Origin: Thalassotalea psychrophila
GTDB taxonomy: Bacteria > Pseudomonadota > Gammaproteobacteria > Enterobacterales > Alteromonadaceae
NCBI RefSeq assembly: GCF_031583595.1
Contig: NZ_CP134145.1
Location: 2,914,001 to 2,978,000 of the forward strand
Length of the DNA stretch: 64,000 bases
Direction of reading: 5' to 3'
The translations under genes and the position numbers were made by a program. The notes under the pieces were generated by a model, which saw nothing but the letters and a program-made list of their open reading frames with translations, was not told the DNA's origin and did not search any database. Positions 25,542-35,746 of this stretch are shown here, one piece after another; position 1 is the first letter of the stretch, and each line of letters opens with the position of its first letter.

Positions 25542-26510
25542 TTAAAACTTAATTAGTGCTGAGCCCCAGGTAAAACCACTACCAAAGGCTTCTAATAATA
25601 ATGTCTGACCACGTTGGATACGGCCATCGCGTACCGCAAAATCTAGTGCTGTTGGTACAGATCCAGCAGACGTATTACCGTGTTGATCGAGTGTTACTAC
25701 TACTCGTTCCATCGGCATATCTAACTTTTTAGCTGTTGCGGCAATAATACGTAAATTTGCTTGATGTGGAACTAACCAATCAATTTCAGATTTATCAATA
25801 TTATTATGTTCAAGTGTTTCTTTAACGATCTCACTTAACTTAGTTACCGCAATTTTAAATACTTCGTTGCCTTTCATGTGGATATAAGAAGTGTCAACAG
25901 TGTCAGCTTCGCCTCGTTTTGGCGTCGGACAATGTAATAAATCAACATAATTACCTTCACTGTGTAAGTGTGTCGAAATAATACCAGTATCTTGTTCATC
26001 TGTTGCTTCTAATATAACAGCGCCGGCTGCATCACCAAAAAGGATCATAGTGGTACGGTCATCTGGAGCAACCATATGGGACAACATATCTGCACCAATA
26101 ACAAGAATACGTTTTGCATTGCCGGCTTTAATATATTGATCTGCAATAGATAAACTAAAAATAAACCCAGAACATGCTGCGGCAATATCAAAAGCGGGGA
26201 TATTTGGCACTCCAAGCATTCTTTGTACATGAACTGCACCACCAGGGATATTTGATTCAAAAAAGCTGGTTGTGCCCAAAATGATCATGTCTAAGTCTGT
26301 TGCCTTAAGACCAGCCATTTCTAGTGCTTTCAGAGCGGCTTCTGTGCCCATATCTGCAACGGTTTCGTTTTTATCGGCAATATGGCGAGATTTAATACCA
26401 GTACGTTCAGTGATCCATTGATCAGAAGTTTCAATAATTTTTTCTAAATCGGCATTGGTCAATGTTTTCTCTGGTAAATAACTACCAGTACCAACAATTT
26501 TTGAATTCAT
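25542..26510 (-). CDS. fabH: beta-ketoacyl-ACP synthase III
   Basis: Starts fatty acid synthesis by condensing acetyl-CoA with malonyl-ACP. The 322-residue protein has the catalytic triad Cys113 in [11 protein letters not shown], the histidine in VPHQANLRI, and the asparagine in [12 protein letters not shown]. The motif [15 protein letters not shown] near the N-terminus is typical. It begins five bases after plsX on the same strand. Confidence 0.97.
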   Translation of the reverse strand: MNSKIVGTGSYLPEKTLTNADLEKIIETSDQWITERTGIKSRHIADKNETVADMGTEAALKALEMAGLKATDLDMIILGTTSFFESNIPGGAVHVQRMLGVPNIPAFDIAAACSGFIFSLSIADQYIKAGNAKRILVIGADMLSHMVAPDDRTTMILFGDAAGAVILEATDEQDTGIISTHLHSEGNYVDLLHCPTPKRGEADTVDTSYIHMKGNEVFKIAVTKLSEIVKETLEHNNIDKSEIDWLVPHQANLRIIAATAKKLDMPMERVVVTLDQHGNTSAGSVPTALDFAVRDGRIQRGQTLLLEAFGSGFTWGSALIKF

Positions 26511-26515
26511 AATTT

Positions 26516-27544
26516 TTAAGACCTTTTAAGTAAACTGACTTCCAGTTTATTTTTAATTTTTTCAGGAACTTGTCTTTCAACTTCTTTAACGGCTTCGAGT
26601 ATCGCGTTAAAAAAAGCTGAACTGGTGGCATTGCCATGACTTTTCACCACAATACCGCGTAATCCTATCAGACTTGCCCCGTTATACTGGTCGGGGTTCA
26701 GTCGTTTTACGATTTTTTTTAATGTTGGGTTAAGCAAAAAACCTAAAAGTCTGGTAAATTTGCTCTCATTAATGATTTTCATCACCTTCCCCATCACCAA
26801 CTTGCCTACACCTTCGCACGTTTTTAGAGCAATATTACCAACAAAACCATCACAAACAATGACATCGGCTTTGCCGGTAAATATATCATTGCCTTCAATA
26901 AACCCTACATAGTTTATTTCTGGAGTCTTACTTAATAAAGCCGCGGTTTGTTTTATATGATCACTGCCTTTGATGACTTCTTCGCCCATGTTTAGCAAAG
27001 CTACTCTTGGTGATTCAATTGAATCAACCTCTTCGGCCATCACCGACCCCATCATCGCAAACTGAAATAAGGTATCAGAATCGCAAAACACATTAGCGCC
27101 TAAGTCCAGCATAAATGCATGGGAAGCGGAATCAGTAATAGGTAAATGAGAAACTAGAGCGGGACGCTCAACACCAGGAAGCATTTTTAACACATAATGA
27201 GCAATAGCAAGTAGTGCTCCTGTGTTACCAGCACTTACACAAGCATCGGCATCTCCTGTGTGAACCAAATCTAATGCTCGACGCATTGAAGAGTCTTTTT
27301 TAGTTCTAAGGGCTACACTTGGTTTTTCATCCATAGCAATTTGCTCACTAGCATGCACTATTGATATACGCGGATGGTCAAGGAAGTTATGTTCTTTTAA
27401 ATGCGTGCGAATAACGCTTTCGTCACCACAGAGGATGAGCTTAAGAGATGGCACATGTTCAATTGCCATTTTTGCAGAGGGAATTGTTATAAGGGGGCCT
27501 AAATCGCCCCCCATAACATCTAACGCAACCGTTAGATTAACCAA
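26516..27544 (-). CDS. plsX: phosphate acyltransferase PlsX
   Basis: Makes acyl-phosphate from acyl-ACP for phospholipid synthesis with PlsY. The 342-residue protein shows [11 protein letters not shown] at the start, [32 protein letters not shown] and [13 protein letters not shown], all typical. The start codon is TTG, in the position of the E. coli start; no ATG is available before the conserved core. Eleven bases separate it from the end of rpmF. Confidence 0.96.
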   Translation of the reverse strand: MVNLTVALDVMGGDLGPLITIPSAKMAIEHVPSLKLILCGDESVIRTHLKEHNFLDHPRISIVHASEQIAMDEKPSVALRTKKDSSMRRALDLVHTGDADACVSAGNTGALLAIAHYVLKMLPGVERPALVSHLPITDSASHAFMLDLGANVFCDSDTLFQFAMMGSVMAEEVDSIESPRVALLNMGEEVIKGSDHIKQTAALLSKTPEINYVGFIEGNDIFTGKADVIVCDGFVGNIALKTCEGVGKLVMGKVMKIINESKFTRLLGFLLNPTLKKIVKRLNPDQYNGASLIGLRGIVVKSHGNATSSAFFNAILEAVKEVERQVPEKIKNKLEVSLLKRS

Positions 27545-27555
27545 AGTTAAGTCGC

Positions 27556-27726
27556 TTATTTAGCGATAACTTTGACACCTTTGTAAAAGCCATCAGCTGT
27601 TACGTGGTGACGACGATGGGTTTCGCCAGAAACTGGATCAACTGATAAGTTTTCTGGTGTGATTGCATCGTGTGAACGACGCATGCCACGTCTTGAACGA
27701 GATTTCTTACTCTTTTGTACGGCCAT
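27556..27726 (-). CDS. rpmF: 50S ribosomal protein L32
   Basis: A 56-residue basic ribosomal protein beginning [20 protein letters not shown] and ending [11 protein letters not shown], almost the same as E. coli L32. It contains no cysteines, so it is the zinc-free form. A good ribosome-binding site (TAGGAGTAG) precedes the ATG. It lies between yceD (24 bases) and plsX (11 bases), the conserved order that links ribosome and lipid synthesis. Confidence 0.97.
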   Translation of the reverse strand: MAVQKSKKSRSRRGMRRSHDAITPENLSVDPVSGETHRRHHVTADGFYKGVKVIAK

Positions 27727-27750
27727 TAGCCTACTCCTAAAATCAAAAAG

Positions 27751-28263
27751 TTACTTGAGGTTTTTTAAAACATCAAATGGATTCGGTTTCTCAAGCGTAT
27801 CCGGTAACCTACCCCAAGAAGTGTCTGCTTTAGCATTACAATCCTTAAGGTCATGTTTCGGTACTAATGGAATATTAATGATTAACTCATCTTCCACTAA
27901 TTCGCGTAAATTTACTTCACCATTTTCATCTACTACTACAACATCATAATGTGAAGGTAAGAGCTCAGCTCCCTCTTCGTTTTTTACAGGACAATATGTG
28001 AAATTCACATTTAAGTCTTGTACAAATGGTTCATTACAACGCTGGCATGTCAAACTCACCTGAGTTGATGCTTCGCCGCTTAACAGTGTTAAGCCTTGCT
28101 CATCAACATCAAAGTTTACTTTAACATTTACTTGCTCACAAGCCTTATCAGACACTGCGAGCAATCTTTCTAAACCAATTAATTCAAAATAGCCGTTGCA
28201 CTCGAGCCTGCGCTGAGAACTTTTAAACGGATCAATTGTTATTGGAAGCTTAAGATTCTTCAT
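27751..28263 (-). CDS. yceD: YceD (DUF177), 23S rRNA accumulation protein
   Basis: A 170-residue DUF177 protein; the family is needed for normal 23S rRNA accumulation and sits next to rpmF in nearly all bacteria. Visible features are the CxxC pair in LTCQRCNEPFVQDL, the acidic VVVDENGEVNLRELVEDELIINIPLVPKH motif and the C-terminal NPFDVLKNLK. The first gene of the yceD-rpmF-plsX-fab block, divergent from maf. Confidence 0.93.
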   Translation of the reverse strand: MKNLKLPITIDPFKSSQRRLECNGYFELIGLERLLAVSDKACEQVNVKVNFDVDEQGLTLLSGEASTQVSLTCQRCNEPFVQDLNVNFTYCPVKNEEGAELLPSHYDVVVVDENGEVNLRELVEDELIINIPLVPKHDLKDCNAKADTSWGRLPDTLEKPNPFDVLKNLK

Positions 28264-28520
28264 ATGGCGCGCATCTTAAATGGTGAAGTGCCTTGTGTCA
28301 AAAGAAAAATCACCAATTTCAATGCAATTGCCTATTTAATGACAAATTTTAACACAACCACATCATTTGTGAACAATTTTACAGCAATTTAAATTAAAAA
28401 TAACAATTCAACATTAAAACCATGCTTCGTCTGATTTAATTAATGAAATTGGTATTCTAAGTGAAGTTAGGTAAACTTGCGCTGCTATACCATTAACTAT
28501 TATACAAAATGAGTAAAGAT

Positions 28521-29126
28521 ATGACGCAACTTGTACTTGGTTCTACTTCTATTTTTCGCAAGGCGCTATTAGAGAAATTCAATTTATCGTTCGAATGCGC
28601 TAAACCGAATATTGATGAAACAGCATTAGAAAATGAAACGCCAGAAAATTTAGTTGCTAGATTAGCTGAAGAAAAAGCAAAAGAAGTTAGTAAAGAGTAC
28701 CCTGAAGGTTTAATAATTGGCTCTGATCAAGTGGCTATCTGTGATGGAAATATTTTAGGTAAACCGCATACATTTAAAAATGGCGTTAAGCAACTAACTT
28801 CATTTAGCGGTAAAACAGTCACGTTTTTAACCGGCCTTTGTTTATATAATGCTAAAACGGATAATACCCAAGTAGTTGTTGAGCCGTTTTATGTTAGCTT
28901 TAGAGAATTGACTATTACTGAAATCAGTAGTTATCTGCACGCTGAACAACCTTATAACTGTGCTGGCAGTTTTAAAAGCGAAGGCTTGGGCATTTGTTTA
29001 TTCGAAAGCTTAAAAGGTGACGATCCTAATACGTTGATTGGTTTACCGCTAATTCGATTACATCAACTGCTTAAAAATGAAGGTTTTGATGTATTAGATA
29101 AGCAAGTGTTCCCCACAAAGTTATAA
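28521..29126 (+). CDS. yceF: Maf-type nucleotide pyrophosphatase YceF
   Basis: House-cleaning enzyme of the Maf family; the YceF branch hydrolyses 7-methyl-GTP and related modified nucleotides. The protein has LVLGSTSIFRKALLEKFNLSFE, the EKAKEVSKEYP helix, IIGSDQVAICDGNILGKP and the family end CAGSFKSEGLGICLFESLKGDDPNTLIGLPL. The start is set at the ATG at 28521 (MTQLVLGSTS), which aligns with the E. coli start; an ATG at 28509 would add four residues. It is divergent from yceD, the usual arrangement. Confidence 0.93.
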   Translation: MTQLVLGSTSIFRKALLEKFNLSFECAKPNIDETALENETPENLVARLAEEKAKEVSKEYPEGLIIGSDQVAICDGNILGKPHTFKNGVKQLTSFSGKTVTFLTGLCLYNAKTDNTQVVVEPFYVSFRELTITEISSYLHAEQPYNCAGSFKSEGLGICLFESLKGDDPNTLIGLPLIRLHQLLKNEGFDVLDKQVFPTKL

Positions 29127-29195
29127 TTTTGTTACAACACAAAACATGATTTAATTAAAAGTATTACTAGTACGTTCTCGAAGAGTAAGTAAGAA

Positions 29196-30350
29196 ATGAA
29201 TGACCTACAACAGCTAAAAAATCAGGCAACAAGCGGAGATAGTAATGCACAATTACTTTTAAGTAAGTATTATCTGACAAATAACCAGCATGATAAGTTT
29301 AATGAGTTATTCACCCCATTATTAAAGCAGGGCTTTCCCCCCGCTTTATTAACTAAAGTTGATTTGTTATTTCAACAGTCTCCTAATCAAGCTATAAGTT
29401 TTCTTCTAGAGCTGGCTAAATTTGATGTGCCTAATGCAAATTATAAATTAGCCATGTTGTTATATTTCCATCCTGAATTGACATTAGATTTTTCAGTTTT
29501 TCTAAAGAGGTCTTGCCGGTTAAATGAGATACCAGGAATAATTGCTGCCTGCAGTTTGTATTATCAACTGGGTCACTATAAGCAGGCAGAAGCATTATTA
29601 ACTCAATATCAGCACATCCCTCAAGTAGGTGAACTACTCGATGCTATGCAAATAACTGATAATAACTCAATCGTTGATGTCAATTTTTCAGACATTAAAA
29701 GGCCTAAACCCCAACAGTATAATGTTAATGATATTGCTCTTGAAATCAATCTATTTTACATTGATAATTTTTTAACAAAACTTGAATGTGAGTGGTTAAA
29801 GATACGCTCAAAAAGCCAACTAACCCCAGCATATGTTGTTGATGGTAAAAGCGGTGAAATGATCTTAGATAATGCAAGAAGTAGTCAATACAGCCAATTA
29901 TTTCCAAGTCTAAATGACTGGGTTTTGTTAGATATTGAACAGAGAATTTCTACTCTGGTGAATTTACCTATAACCCACGGTGAAGTTAGCAATGTGCTTT
30001 ATTATCAAAAATCAGAGGAATATAAACCTCACTATGATTTTTTCCATCCAAACGATGCTGGCTCAAATATGGCGATGAAAGATGGAGGGCAAAGAATTAA
30101 AACGGCTATTTGTTACCTTGAAGAAAGTAAAGAGGGTGGAGAAACGAGCTTTCCTAGATTATCCAAACAAATAGAAGGCAAGAAAGGCCGTGTAGTTGTA
30201 TTTAGTAATACGGATATTAATTCAAATCCACTACCATTATCTTTACACCAAGGAAAGCCAGTTAAAGTAGGAAATAAATGGATACTTACTAAATGGTATA
30301 GAGAAAAAGAAACGAGTTATAAATATAACTTAATTAAACTTAACCTTTGA
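29196..30350 (+). CDS. prolyl 4-hydroxylase-like 2OG-Fe(II) dioxygenase with N-terminal helical repeats
   Basis: A 384-residue protein in two parts. Residues 1 to about 150 are helical with Sel1/TPR-like spacing (SGDSNAQLLLSKYYL, VPNANYKLAMLLY, GHYKQAEALLTQY), suited to binding a partner protein. Residues 180-375 form a prolyl 4-hydroxylase-type double-stranded beta-helix: the iron ligands are His279 and Asp281 (KPHYDFF) and His351 (SLHQGKP), and Lys361 (GNKWILTKW) should bind 2-oxoglutarate; GGETSFPRL is also typical. It would hydroxylate a protein or other substrate using O2. It lies between yceF and rluC and has no signal peptide. The target is unknown. Confidence 0.88.
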   Translation: MNDLQQLKNQATSGDSNAQLLLSKYYLTNNQHDKFNELFTPLLKQGFPPALLTKVDLLFQQSPNQAISFLLELAKFDVPNANYKLAMLLYFHPELTLDFSVFLKRSCRLNEIPGIIAACSLYYQLGHYKQAEALLTQYQHIPQVGELLDAMQITDNNSIVDVNFSDIKRPKPQQYNVNDIALEINLFYIDNFLTKLECEWLKIRSKSQLTPAYVVDGKSGEMILDNARSSQYSQLFPSLNDWVLLDIEQRISTLVNLPITHGEVSNVLYYQKSEEYKPHYDFFHPNDAGSNMAMKDGGQRIKTAICYLEESKEGGETSFPRLSKQIEGKKGRVVVFSNTDINSNPLPLSLHQGKPVKVGNKWILTKWYREKETSYKYNLIKLNL

Positions 30351-30377
30351 GTTGAAATTCAAAGCGACTGCTCTGTG

Positions 30378-30411
30378 TTAAATTGCAGGCTAAAATATGC
30401 CTGCAATTTAA
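30378..30411. terminator. bidirectional terminator between the dioxygenase and rluC
   Basis: A 13-bp perfect stem, TTAAATTGCAGGC with GCCTGCAATTTAA, around an 8-base AT loop. It lies where the two genes converge and reaches into the rluC stop codon. Confidence 0.7.
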
Positions 30412-31415
30412 TAAGTTTTAAAGGTCTGCTTTTTCAATATAGCAGTTAAGGCATTATCATAAGGCGCTTCAAACTTAACTCGTTCGCCAGATTTAGGGTG
30501 GGTAAACTCTAAACTTGCTGCATGTAAGAACAAACGCTTTAACCCTTGCTTGTTCATTTGTGCACTAAAACCTTCTGATCCATATTTATCATCACACGCA
30601 ATTGGATGACCACTCACTTTACAATGCACGCGTATTTGGTGAGTCCTTCCAGTTACAGGAAACGCTCTCACTAACGTGGCGCCCTCATAATGTTTTAACA
30701 CTTTAAACCGTGTTTCGGACTCTTTCCCATTGATGTTATCAACAACAACAACCCTTTCGCCCGACTTAAGATCATTCTTTCTTAAACCTTGCGTAGCTCG
30801 AGTTAACTTTGTTGACCAATGCCCTTTTACCAAAGCATGATAAAACTTCTGTACACTTTTTTCTCGAAGCTGTTCATGCAGCGCTCGTAACGTTGAACGC
30901 TTTTTAGCGATCATTAAACATCCAGAAGTATCTCTATCTAAGCGATGCACTAGTTCTAACATTCTAGCTTCAGGTCTTAATGCTCTTAATGCTTCAATTA
31001 AACCAAAACTTAAACCACTACCACCATGAACCGCCATGCCAGTAGGTTTATTGATTACAATTAAACAATCATCTTCAAATAAAATATGATTTTCAAGCGA
31101 TGATACTTTTTTCAACTGTGTAGATACAGGATTGGACTCTTCAGATACGCGAATAGGTGCAATACGAATAACATCTTCAATTTGCAGCTTATATTCAGGT
31201 TTTTTACGCTTTTTATTAACTCTGACCTCGCCTTTTCTTAACAAGCGATAAATCATACTTTTTGGCACACCTTTTAGGGTTTTCAACAAAAAGTTATCAA
31301 TACGTTGACCGTCAGATTCTTCGTCAATAGTTACAAACCTTACTTTTGGTCTGTCTTCGTTTTCAGCGGTGTTTTTCGGTGCTGAATTCGGTGAATTTGG
31401 TGTTTGTGGTTTCAT
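30408..31415 (-). CDS. rluC: 23S rRNA pseudouridine synthase RluC
   Basis: Makes pseudouridine at positions 955, 2504 and 2580 of 23S rRNA in E. coli. The 335-residue protein has an S4-like RNA-binding domain (GQRIDNFLLKTLKGVPKSMIYRLLRKGEVRVNKKRKKPEYKL) and the RluA-type catalytic domain with the aspartate in HRLDRDTSGCLMIAKK. GRTHQIRVH and the C-terminal LFLHAASLEFTHP complete it. It is divergent from rne, as in E. coli. Confidence 0.95.
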   Translation of the reverse strand: MKPQTPNSPNSAPKNTAENEDRPKVRFVTIDEESDGQRIDNFLLKTLKGVPKSMIYRLLRKGEVRVNKKRKKPEYKLQIEDVIRIAPIRVSEESNPVSTQLKKVSSLENHILFEDDCLIVINKPTGMAVHGGSGLSFGLIEALRALRPEARMLELVHRLDRDTSGCLMIAKKRSTLRALHEQLREKSVQKFYHALVKGHWSTKLTRATQGLRKNDLKSGERVVVVDNINGKESETRFKVLKHYEGATLVRAFPVTGRTHQIRVHCKVSGHPIACDDKYGSEGFSAQMNKQGLKRLFLHAASLEFTHPKSGERVKFEAPYDNALTAILKKQTFKTY

Positions 31416-32111
31416 GAGGGCGAGTTTAGCACAGTTTTTTCTGGTTTTGCGCCTATTAACCCATAATAAGTCAGTAAATTTATTGCCTTATTCTATTATT
31501 TAGTGGGATAATGCTTGGGTTGCTGAAATTTGAATTTCAGTGCCAAAAATTACTTAAATCTTATTGTAACCGATAATAAAATTTTCATCGCAATGCAGGG
31601 ATTAAAACAAAGTAATAACGAAACTCTTAAGTGAATCGTAAGAGGTTTGTTGCGGCAACATCAATATACGATATTTTTTAGTGTTTGGACTTTTTAATAC
31701 TTGCTAATTATGGACTGACAACCCAGCAATATTAATAACTAATCACCCGATATATTGACCGCATTGCCTATTGCTTACACCGGCGTACGTAACTTGCCCG
31801 TGTTTGAAGCATAAACAACAGGTCCAGCAAATATAGAGTTATAAACTATTAAATAGTAAGCACAGCATTTTTGCTGAGTATGTAAAAGTTAAGCATTGTT
31901 ATGAAACTACAAAGCTATTTTAGATAAATAGTTTCGTAACCAATTAAAGAATTAAATTAAAAGATAACAGTCCCGAGTTTTAGGGAGTTGACATCCGTGA
32001 GGCTGCCAACCCTCTGTTTACCTTGCTATTACAGCACCTATAAAAGTGCTAGTTGCTAGCTTTACTGCTCAACCCTATGTTGTGACTTATTAATATACAG
32101 AGTCACAAAAT
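31416..32111. other. rluC-rne intergenic region and rne leader
   Basis: Almost 700 bases with no gene between the divergent rluC and rne. In E. coli the corresponding space holds the rne promoters and a long 5' leader whose hairpins let RNase E control its own mRNA. Here the 140 bases before rne contain a GC-richer stretch with stem-loop potential (AGGGAGTTGACATCC, GGCTGCCAACCCTC, GTGCTAGTTGCTAGC), so a similar leader is likely. The left part is AT-rich and shows nothing I can name. Confidence 0.5.
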
Positions 32112-35100
32112 ATGAAACGCATGTTAATCAATGCTACACAATCGGAAGAATTCCGCGTAGCTCTTGTTGACGGTCAGAACTTATACGATTTAGATATCGA
32201 AAGCCCTGGTCACGAACAAAAAAAATCTAACATCTACAAAGGGACTATTACCCGTGTAGAGCCATCTTTAGAAGCCGCTTTTGTAGACTATGGTGCAGAT
32301 CGCCATGGTTTCTTACCAATGAAAGAAATTGCTCGTAGTTATTTTCCACAAGGTTATAGCTTTCAAGGCCGTCCAAACATAAAAGATGTTTTACGTGAAG
32401 GCCAAGAAGTAACCGTTCAAATTGATAAAGAAGAACGAGGCCAAAAAGGCGCCGCTCTAACTACTTTTATTTCTTTAGCAGGTAGTTACTTAGTTTTAAT
32501 GCCTAATAACCCAAGAGCTGGCGGTATCTCTCGTCGTATCGAAGGTGATGAGCGTACAGAGCTGAAAAACTCATTAAGTAAATTAGACTTACCCAAAGGT
32601 ATGGGCTTAATTGTTCGTACTGCCGGTGTTGGTAAAGCTTATGATGAACTTGCCTGGGATTTAAACGTTCTACTTAAACATTGGGCTGCTATTTCAGAAG
32701 CTGCGGCTTCTCGTCCTGCACCATTTTTAATTCATCAGGAATCGAATGTAATTTTACGTGCGATTCGCGATTATCTACGTCGTGATATTGGTGAGATTGT
32801 TATTGACCGTCCGAAAATTTTCGACAGTGTTAAGCAACATATCCAATTAGTACGTCCTGACTTTTTAAGTAAAGTGAAGCTATATAAAGGTGACGTGCCT
32901 TTATTTACTCATTATCAAATTGAGTCACAAATTGAAACTGCATTCCAACGTGAAGTGCGTTTACCATCTGGTGGTTCTATTGTAATTGATCCAACAGAAG
33001 CATTAACCTCAATTGATATCAACTCTGCTCGTGCAACAAAGGGTAGTGATATTGAAGAAACAGCCTTTAATACCAACCTTGAAGCAGCTGAAGAAGTTGC
33101 CCGTCAATTACGTCTTCGTGATTTAGGTGGTTTAGTGGTAATTGATTTCATCGATATGACGCCAGTTCGTCATCAACGTGAAGTTGAAAACCGTATGCGC
33201 GATGCTGTTCGTCCAGATAGAGCTCGAATTCAATTAAGCCGAATTTCAAAATTTGGTTTATTAGAAATGTCTCGTCAACGTTTACGTCCTTCAATTGGTG
33301 AAACAAGCCAAGGTGTTTGTCCACGTTGTAGTGGTACAGGTAACGTACGTGGTGTTGAGTCTTTAGCATTATCAATTTTGCGTTTAATGGAAGAAGAAGC
33401 CATTAAAGACAAAACCTCACAAGTTCATGCTCAAGTACCGGTACCAGTAGCCACTTACTTGTTGAATGAAAAACGTAATGCTGTTGGCCACATTGAAAAG
33501 AGCCACGATGTTAAAGTATTAATTTTGGCAAATACTGACATGGACACTCCTCAGTACGAAGTTGTACGTGTACGTGATGACGAGACTATGGCTGAGGCTA
33601 GCTATGAAATGAAACTTAACACTACTGCACCAGAAGAAGCGGTAATGCCTAAGTTCCAAAAAGAAGTAGTTAAACGTGATGAGCCTGTATTACAAGGTAT
33701 GTCAGCACCATCAAAACCTTCTCCTGCTAATGTGCCAGCTAAAACATCGCACAAAAAAGTTGAGAAGCAAGCTTCAGCAGGTTTAATTGCCGGCATTGTT
33801 GCATTCTTTAAGTCTCTATTTGCTACTGAAGTAAAAGCACCAGAGAAAAAGCCTGCACAAGGTAATAGAAAACCTCATGATAACCGTGAACGTCGTAACC
33901 GTAAACCACGTAACCAACAACGCCGTGGCAAAGGTCAAGATCGTGAACGCGAGCAAAATGACAACCGAAATCAGAAAGACAATCGCAACGTTAAAGACAG
34001 AGATCAAAAAGCTGCCCAGCCTAAAAAGCAACAGCCTAAAAAGCAGCAAGCCAGTCAAAATGACAAGCAAGCAGATAAGCCTAAAGAAGCAAAAGTAGCA
34101 GAGCGTCGTCAACGTCGTAATACTCGTAAAAAAGTACGTGTACAAGATCAAAACGAACAAGCTACAAATCAGCAAACTGAAGCGCCAAAACAAGCAGCGA
34201 ATAAAGCTAATGTTAAAGCTGAGCCTGTTGAACAAAATGTTGTTACTAACGATGTACAAATTGATGCTGTTAATGATGAAAACCAGGGTAAAGAACAACG
34301 AGTAAGAAATCGTCGTTCTCCTAGACACTTACGTTCGCACGGTCAACGTCGTCGTAAAGAAAAATTAGAATCAACAGAAGCTGAAATTGAAAATACAATT
34401 GTTGACGAAAGAACAACTGAAGATCCTGTAGTAGCACGCTACCCTAGCGTTACTGAAGAAGTACAAACGACTTTAGATCTTGAAACACCAGCTGACTTTG
34501 TTGAACAACCTGTAGTAGTGAACGAAGAAGTAGTTACTGCTGAAGATGAAAATAAAACTGACGAACAGCAACAGGACTTGCCTTTAACTGAAGAAGTTAA
34601 AGCTGAAAAAGTTGTAGCTGAAGAAGTTGTAGCTGAAAAAGTTGTAGCTGAAGAAGTTGTAGCTGAAGAAGTTAAAGCTGAAGAAGTTAAAACTGAAGAA
34701 GTTAAAACTGAAGAAGTTAAAGCTGAAGAAGTTAAAGCTGAAGAAGTTAAAGCTGAAGAAGTTAAAGCTGAAGAAGTTAAAGCTGAAGAAGTTAAAGCTG
34801 AAGAAGTTGTAGCTGAAGAAGTTAAAGCTGAAGAAGTTAAAGCTGAAGAAGTTAAAGCTGAAGAAGTTAAAGCTGATGAAGTTAAAGCTGATGAAGTTGT
34901 AGCTGAAGAAGTTAAAGCTGATGAAGTTGTAGCTGAACCAGTGAAGAAAAAAGCAGCTAAGCCAAAAGCTAAAACTACAAAAGCAAAAGCAAAAGCAAAA
35001 CCTGCAGCTAAATCAGCAAAAGGTAAAGCACATGCCGCAATGGCAAAACCTGCACCTGTAGAGGTTGGAGAACAAGTAATTCCAACATCAGCACTATCTA

Positions 35101-35201
35101 GTGCTGAACGAACACAAGTAACACGCTCTGAAAAAGCAGCAGCAACAGCCTTTGCCTCAAGCAAGAGTTCAGCGGGACCTACAAAGCCTGGTGCTCAGTA
35201 A
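32112..35201 (+). CDS. rne: ribonuclease E
   Basis: Essential endonuclease that starts mRNA decay and processes rRNA and tRNA. The 1029-residue protein has the catalytic N-terminal half: an S1 domain ([31 protein letters not shown]), the DNase I-like domain with [12 protein letters not shown] and [13 protein letters not shown] (catalytic aspartates), and the zinc link CPRCSGTG at 403-410. The C-terminal half is disordered: an amphipathic membrane-anchor helix at 557-573 ([14 protein letters not shown]), arginine-rich RNA-binding segments (about 590-710), a tandem EEVKA repeat (827-941) and a basic Lys/Ala tail. It should scaffold a degradosome, though partner sites are not evident. Confidence 0.96.
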   Translation: MKRMLINATQSEEFRVALVDGQNLYDLDIESPGHEQKKSNIYKGTITRVEPSLEAAFVDYGADRHGFLPMKEIARSYFPQGYSFQGRPNIKDVLREGQEVTVQIDKEERGQKGAALTTFISLAGSYLVLMPNNPRAGGISRRIEGDERTELKNSLSKLDLPKGMGLIVRTAGVGKAYDELAWDLNVLLKHWAAISEAAASRPAPFLIHQESNVILRAIRDYLRRDIGEIVIDRPKIFDSVKQHIQLVRPDFLSKVKLYKGDVPLFTHYQIESQIETAFQREVRLPSGGSIVIDPTEALTSIDINSARATKGSDIEETAFNTNLEAAEEVARQLRLRDLGGLVVIDFIDMTPVRHQREVENRMRDAVRPDRARIQLSRISKFGLLEMSRQRLRPSIGETSQGVCPRCSGTGNVRGVESLALSILRLMEEEAIKDKTSQVHAQVPVPVATYLLNEKRNAVGHIEKSHDVKVLILANTDMDTPQYEVVRVRDDETMAEASYEMKLNTTAPEEAVMPKFQKEVVKRDEPVLQGMSAPSKPSPANVPAKTSHKKVEKQASAGLIAGIVAFFKSLFATEVKAPEKKPAQGNRKPHDNRERRNRKPRNQQRRGKGQDREREQNDNRNQKDNRNVKDRDQKAAQPKKQQPKKQQASQNDKQADKPKEAKVAERRQRRNTRKKVRVQDQNEQATNQQTEAPKQAANKANVKAEPVEQNVVTNDVQIDAVNDENQGKEQRVRNRRSPRHLRSHGQRRRKEKLESTEAEIENTIVDERTTEDPVVARYPSVTEEVQTTLDLETPADFVEQPVVVNEEVVTAEDENKTDEQQQDLPLTEEVKAEKVVAEEVVAEKVVAEEVVAEEVKAEEVKTEEVKTEEVKAEEVKAEEVKAEEVKAEEVKAEEVKAEEVVAEEVKAEEVKAEEVKAEEVKADEVKADEVVAEEVKADEVVAEPVKKKAAKPKAKTTKAKAKAKPAAKSAKGKAHAAMAKPAPVEVGEQVIPTSALSSAERTQVTRSEKAAATAFASSKSSAGPTKPGAQ
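34590..34934 (+). repeat. 15-bp tandem repeat in the RNase E tail
   Basis: Twenty-three units of 15 bases encode variants of the pentapeptide EEVKA ([20 protein letters not shown]). Consecutive units from about 34710 to 34800 are identical at the DNA level (GAAGAAGTTAAAGCT), which points to recent unit duplication. Units differ in steps of whole codons, so the frame is kept. It lies between the RNA-binding region and the basic tail of RNase E. Confidence 0.9.
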
Positions 35202-35231
35202 GTTTAAAAGCTAAGTAATTTTAGCCATATT

Positions 35232-35259
35232 AAAAAGCCAGTCTATTGACTGGCTTTTT
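35232..35259. terminator. terminator after rne
   Basis: AAAAAGCCAGTC pairs with GACTGGCTTTTT around a TATT loop, with A-run and T-run on either side, so it can serve rne and the converging comEA-like gene. Confidence 0.85.
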
Positions 35260-35285
35260 GCTTTCTAACTTTCTAACTAGCTTTA

Positions 35286-35585
35286 TTAAATAGCTAAATA
35301 CTTACTATTTTTTTCAATGAACTTCACCCCTATCCCCTTTACGTTCATTAGATCAGCAATGTTGGCAAATGGTCCATGCATCTTTCTATAATCTATAATC
35401 GATTGAGCCTTTTTAAGCCCTATACCTTTTAGCTCAGAAAGCTGTTCCGCAGATGCTGTATTGACGTTGATGGTCGTTGACACTCGTTGCTCTGTGACAA
35501 CAGGTTCATCGTTAGCATAAGCTGTATTTAAAGCAGGAGTTAAAATTAAGGCGGCAGCCAATAGTGAGGTAGTTAACTTTTTCAT
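35286..35585 (-). CDS. secreted helix-hairpin-helix protein, ComEA-like
   Basis: A 99-residue protein with a signal peptide (MKKLTTSLLAAALILTPALNTAYA) and a ComEA-type helix-hairpin-helix pair: INVNTASAEQLSELKGIGLKKAQSIIDYRKMHGPFANIADLMNVKGIG. Such periplasmic proteins bind double-stranded DNA during natural transformation, although short versions like this are widespread also in species not known to be competent. No other competence gene is nearby. Confidence 0.87.
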   Translation of the reverse strand: MKKLTTSLLAAALILTPALNTAYANDEPVVTEQRVSTTINVNTASAEQLSELKGIGLKKAQSIIDYRKMHGPFANIADLMNVKGIGVKFIEKNSKYLAI

Positions 35586-35746
35586 AAGTAATTCCTTTAC
35601 GTATTTAATTAAATTTCATAACCACACCCTGTGGTTATTTCAAAGTTTAGAATAGAAATTGATAAAGTCAAAAAATATAAAAGGGGCCAAAGTTAATGTT
35701 AAAATATTGCCTAAATTAAAAGAAAACGCTCTCTGTGTACATAACT

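Noticed and set aside
33816..34328. Leftward hydrophobic reading frame within rne
   Set aside because: It is antisense to the arginine-rich part of RNase E; hydrophobic codons arise from the complement of Arg and Lys codons. No ribosome-binding site.
34590..34934. CRISPR-like regular repeat
   Set aside because: Units are 15 bases with no spacers, keep the reading frame of rne and encode a pentapeptide repeat.
34439..35164. Long leftward reading frame rich in ALTSS repeats opposite the end of rne
   Set aside because: It is the mirror of the 15-bp tandem repeat in RNase E. The protein would be low-complexity with no start signal, and the rne frame is well supported.
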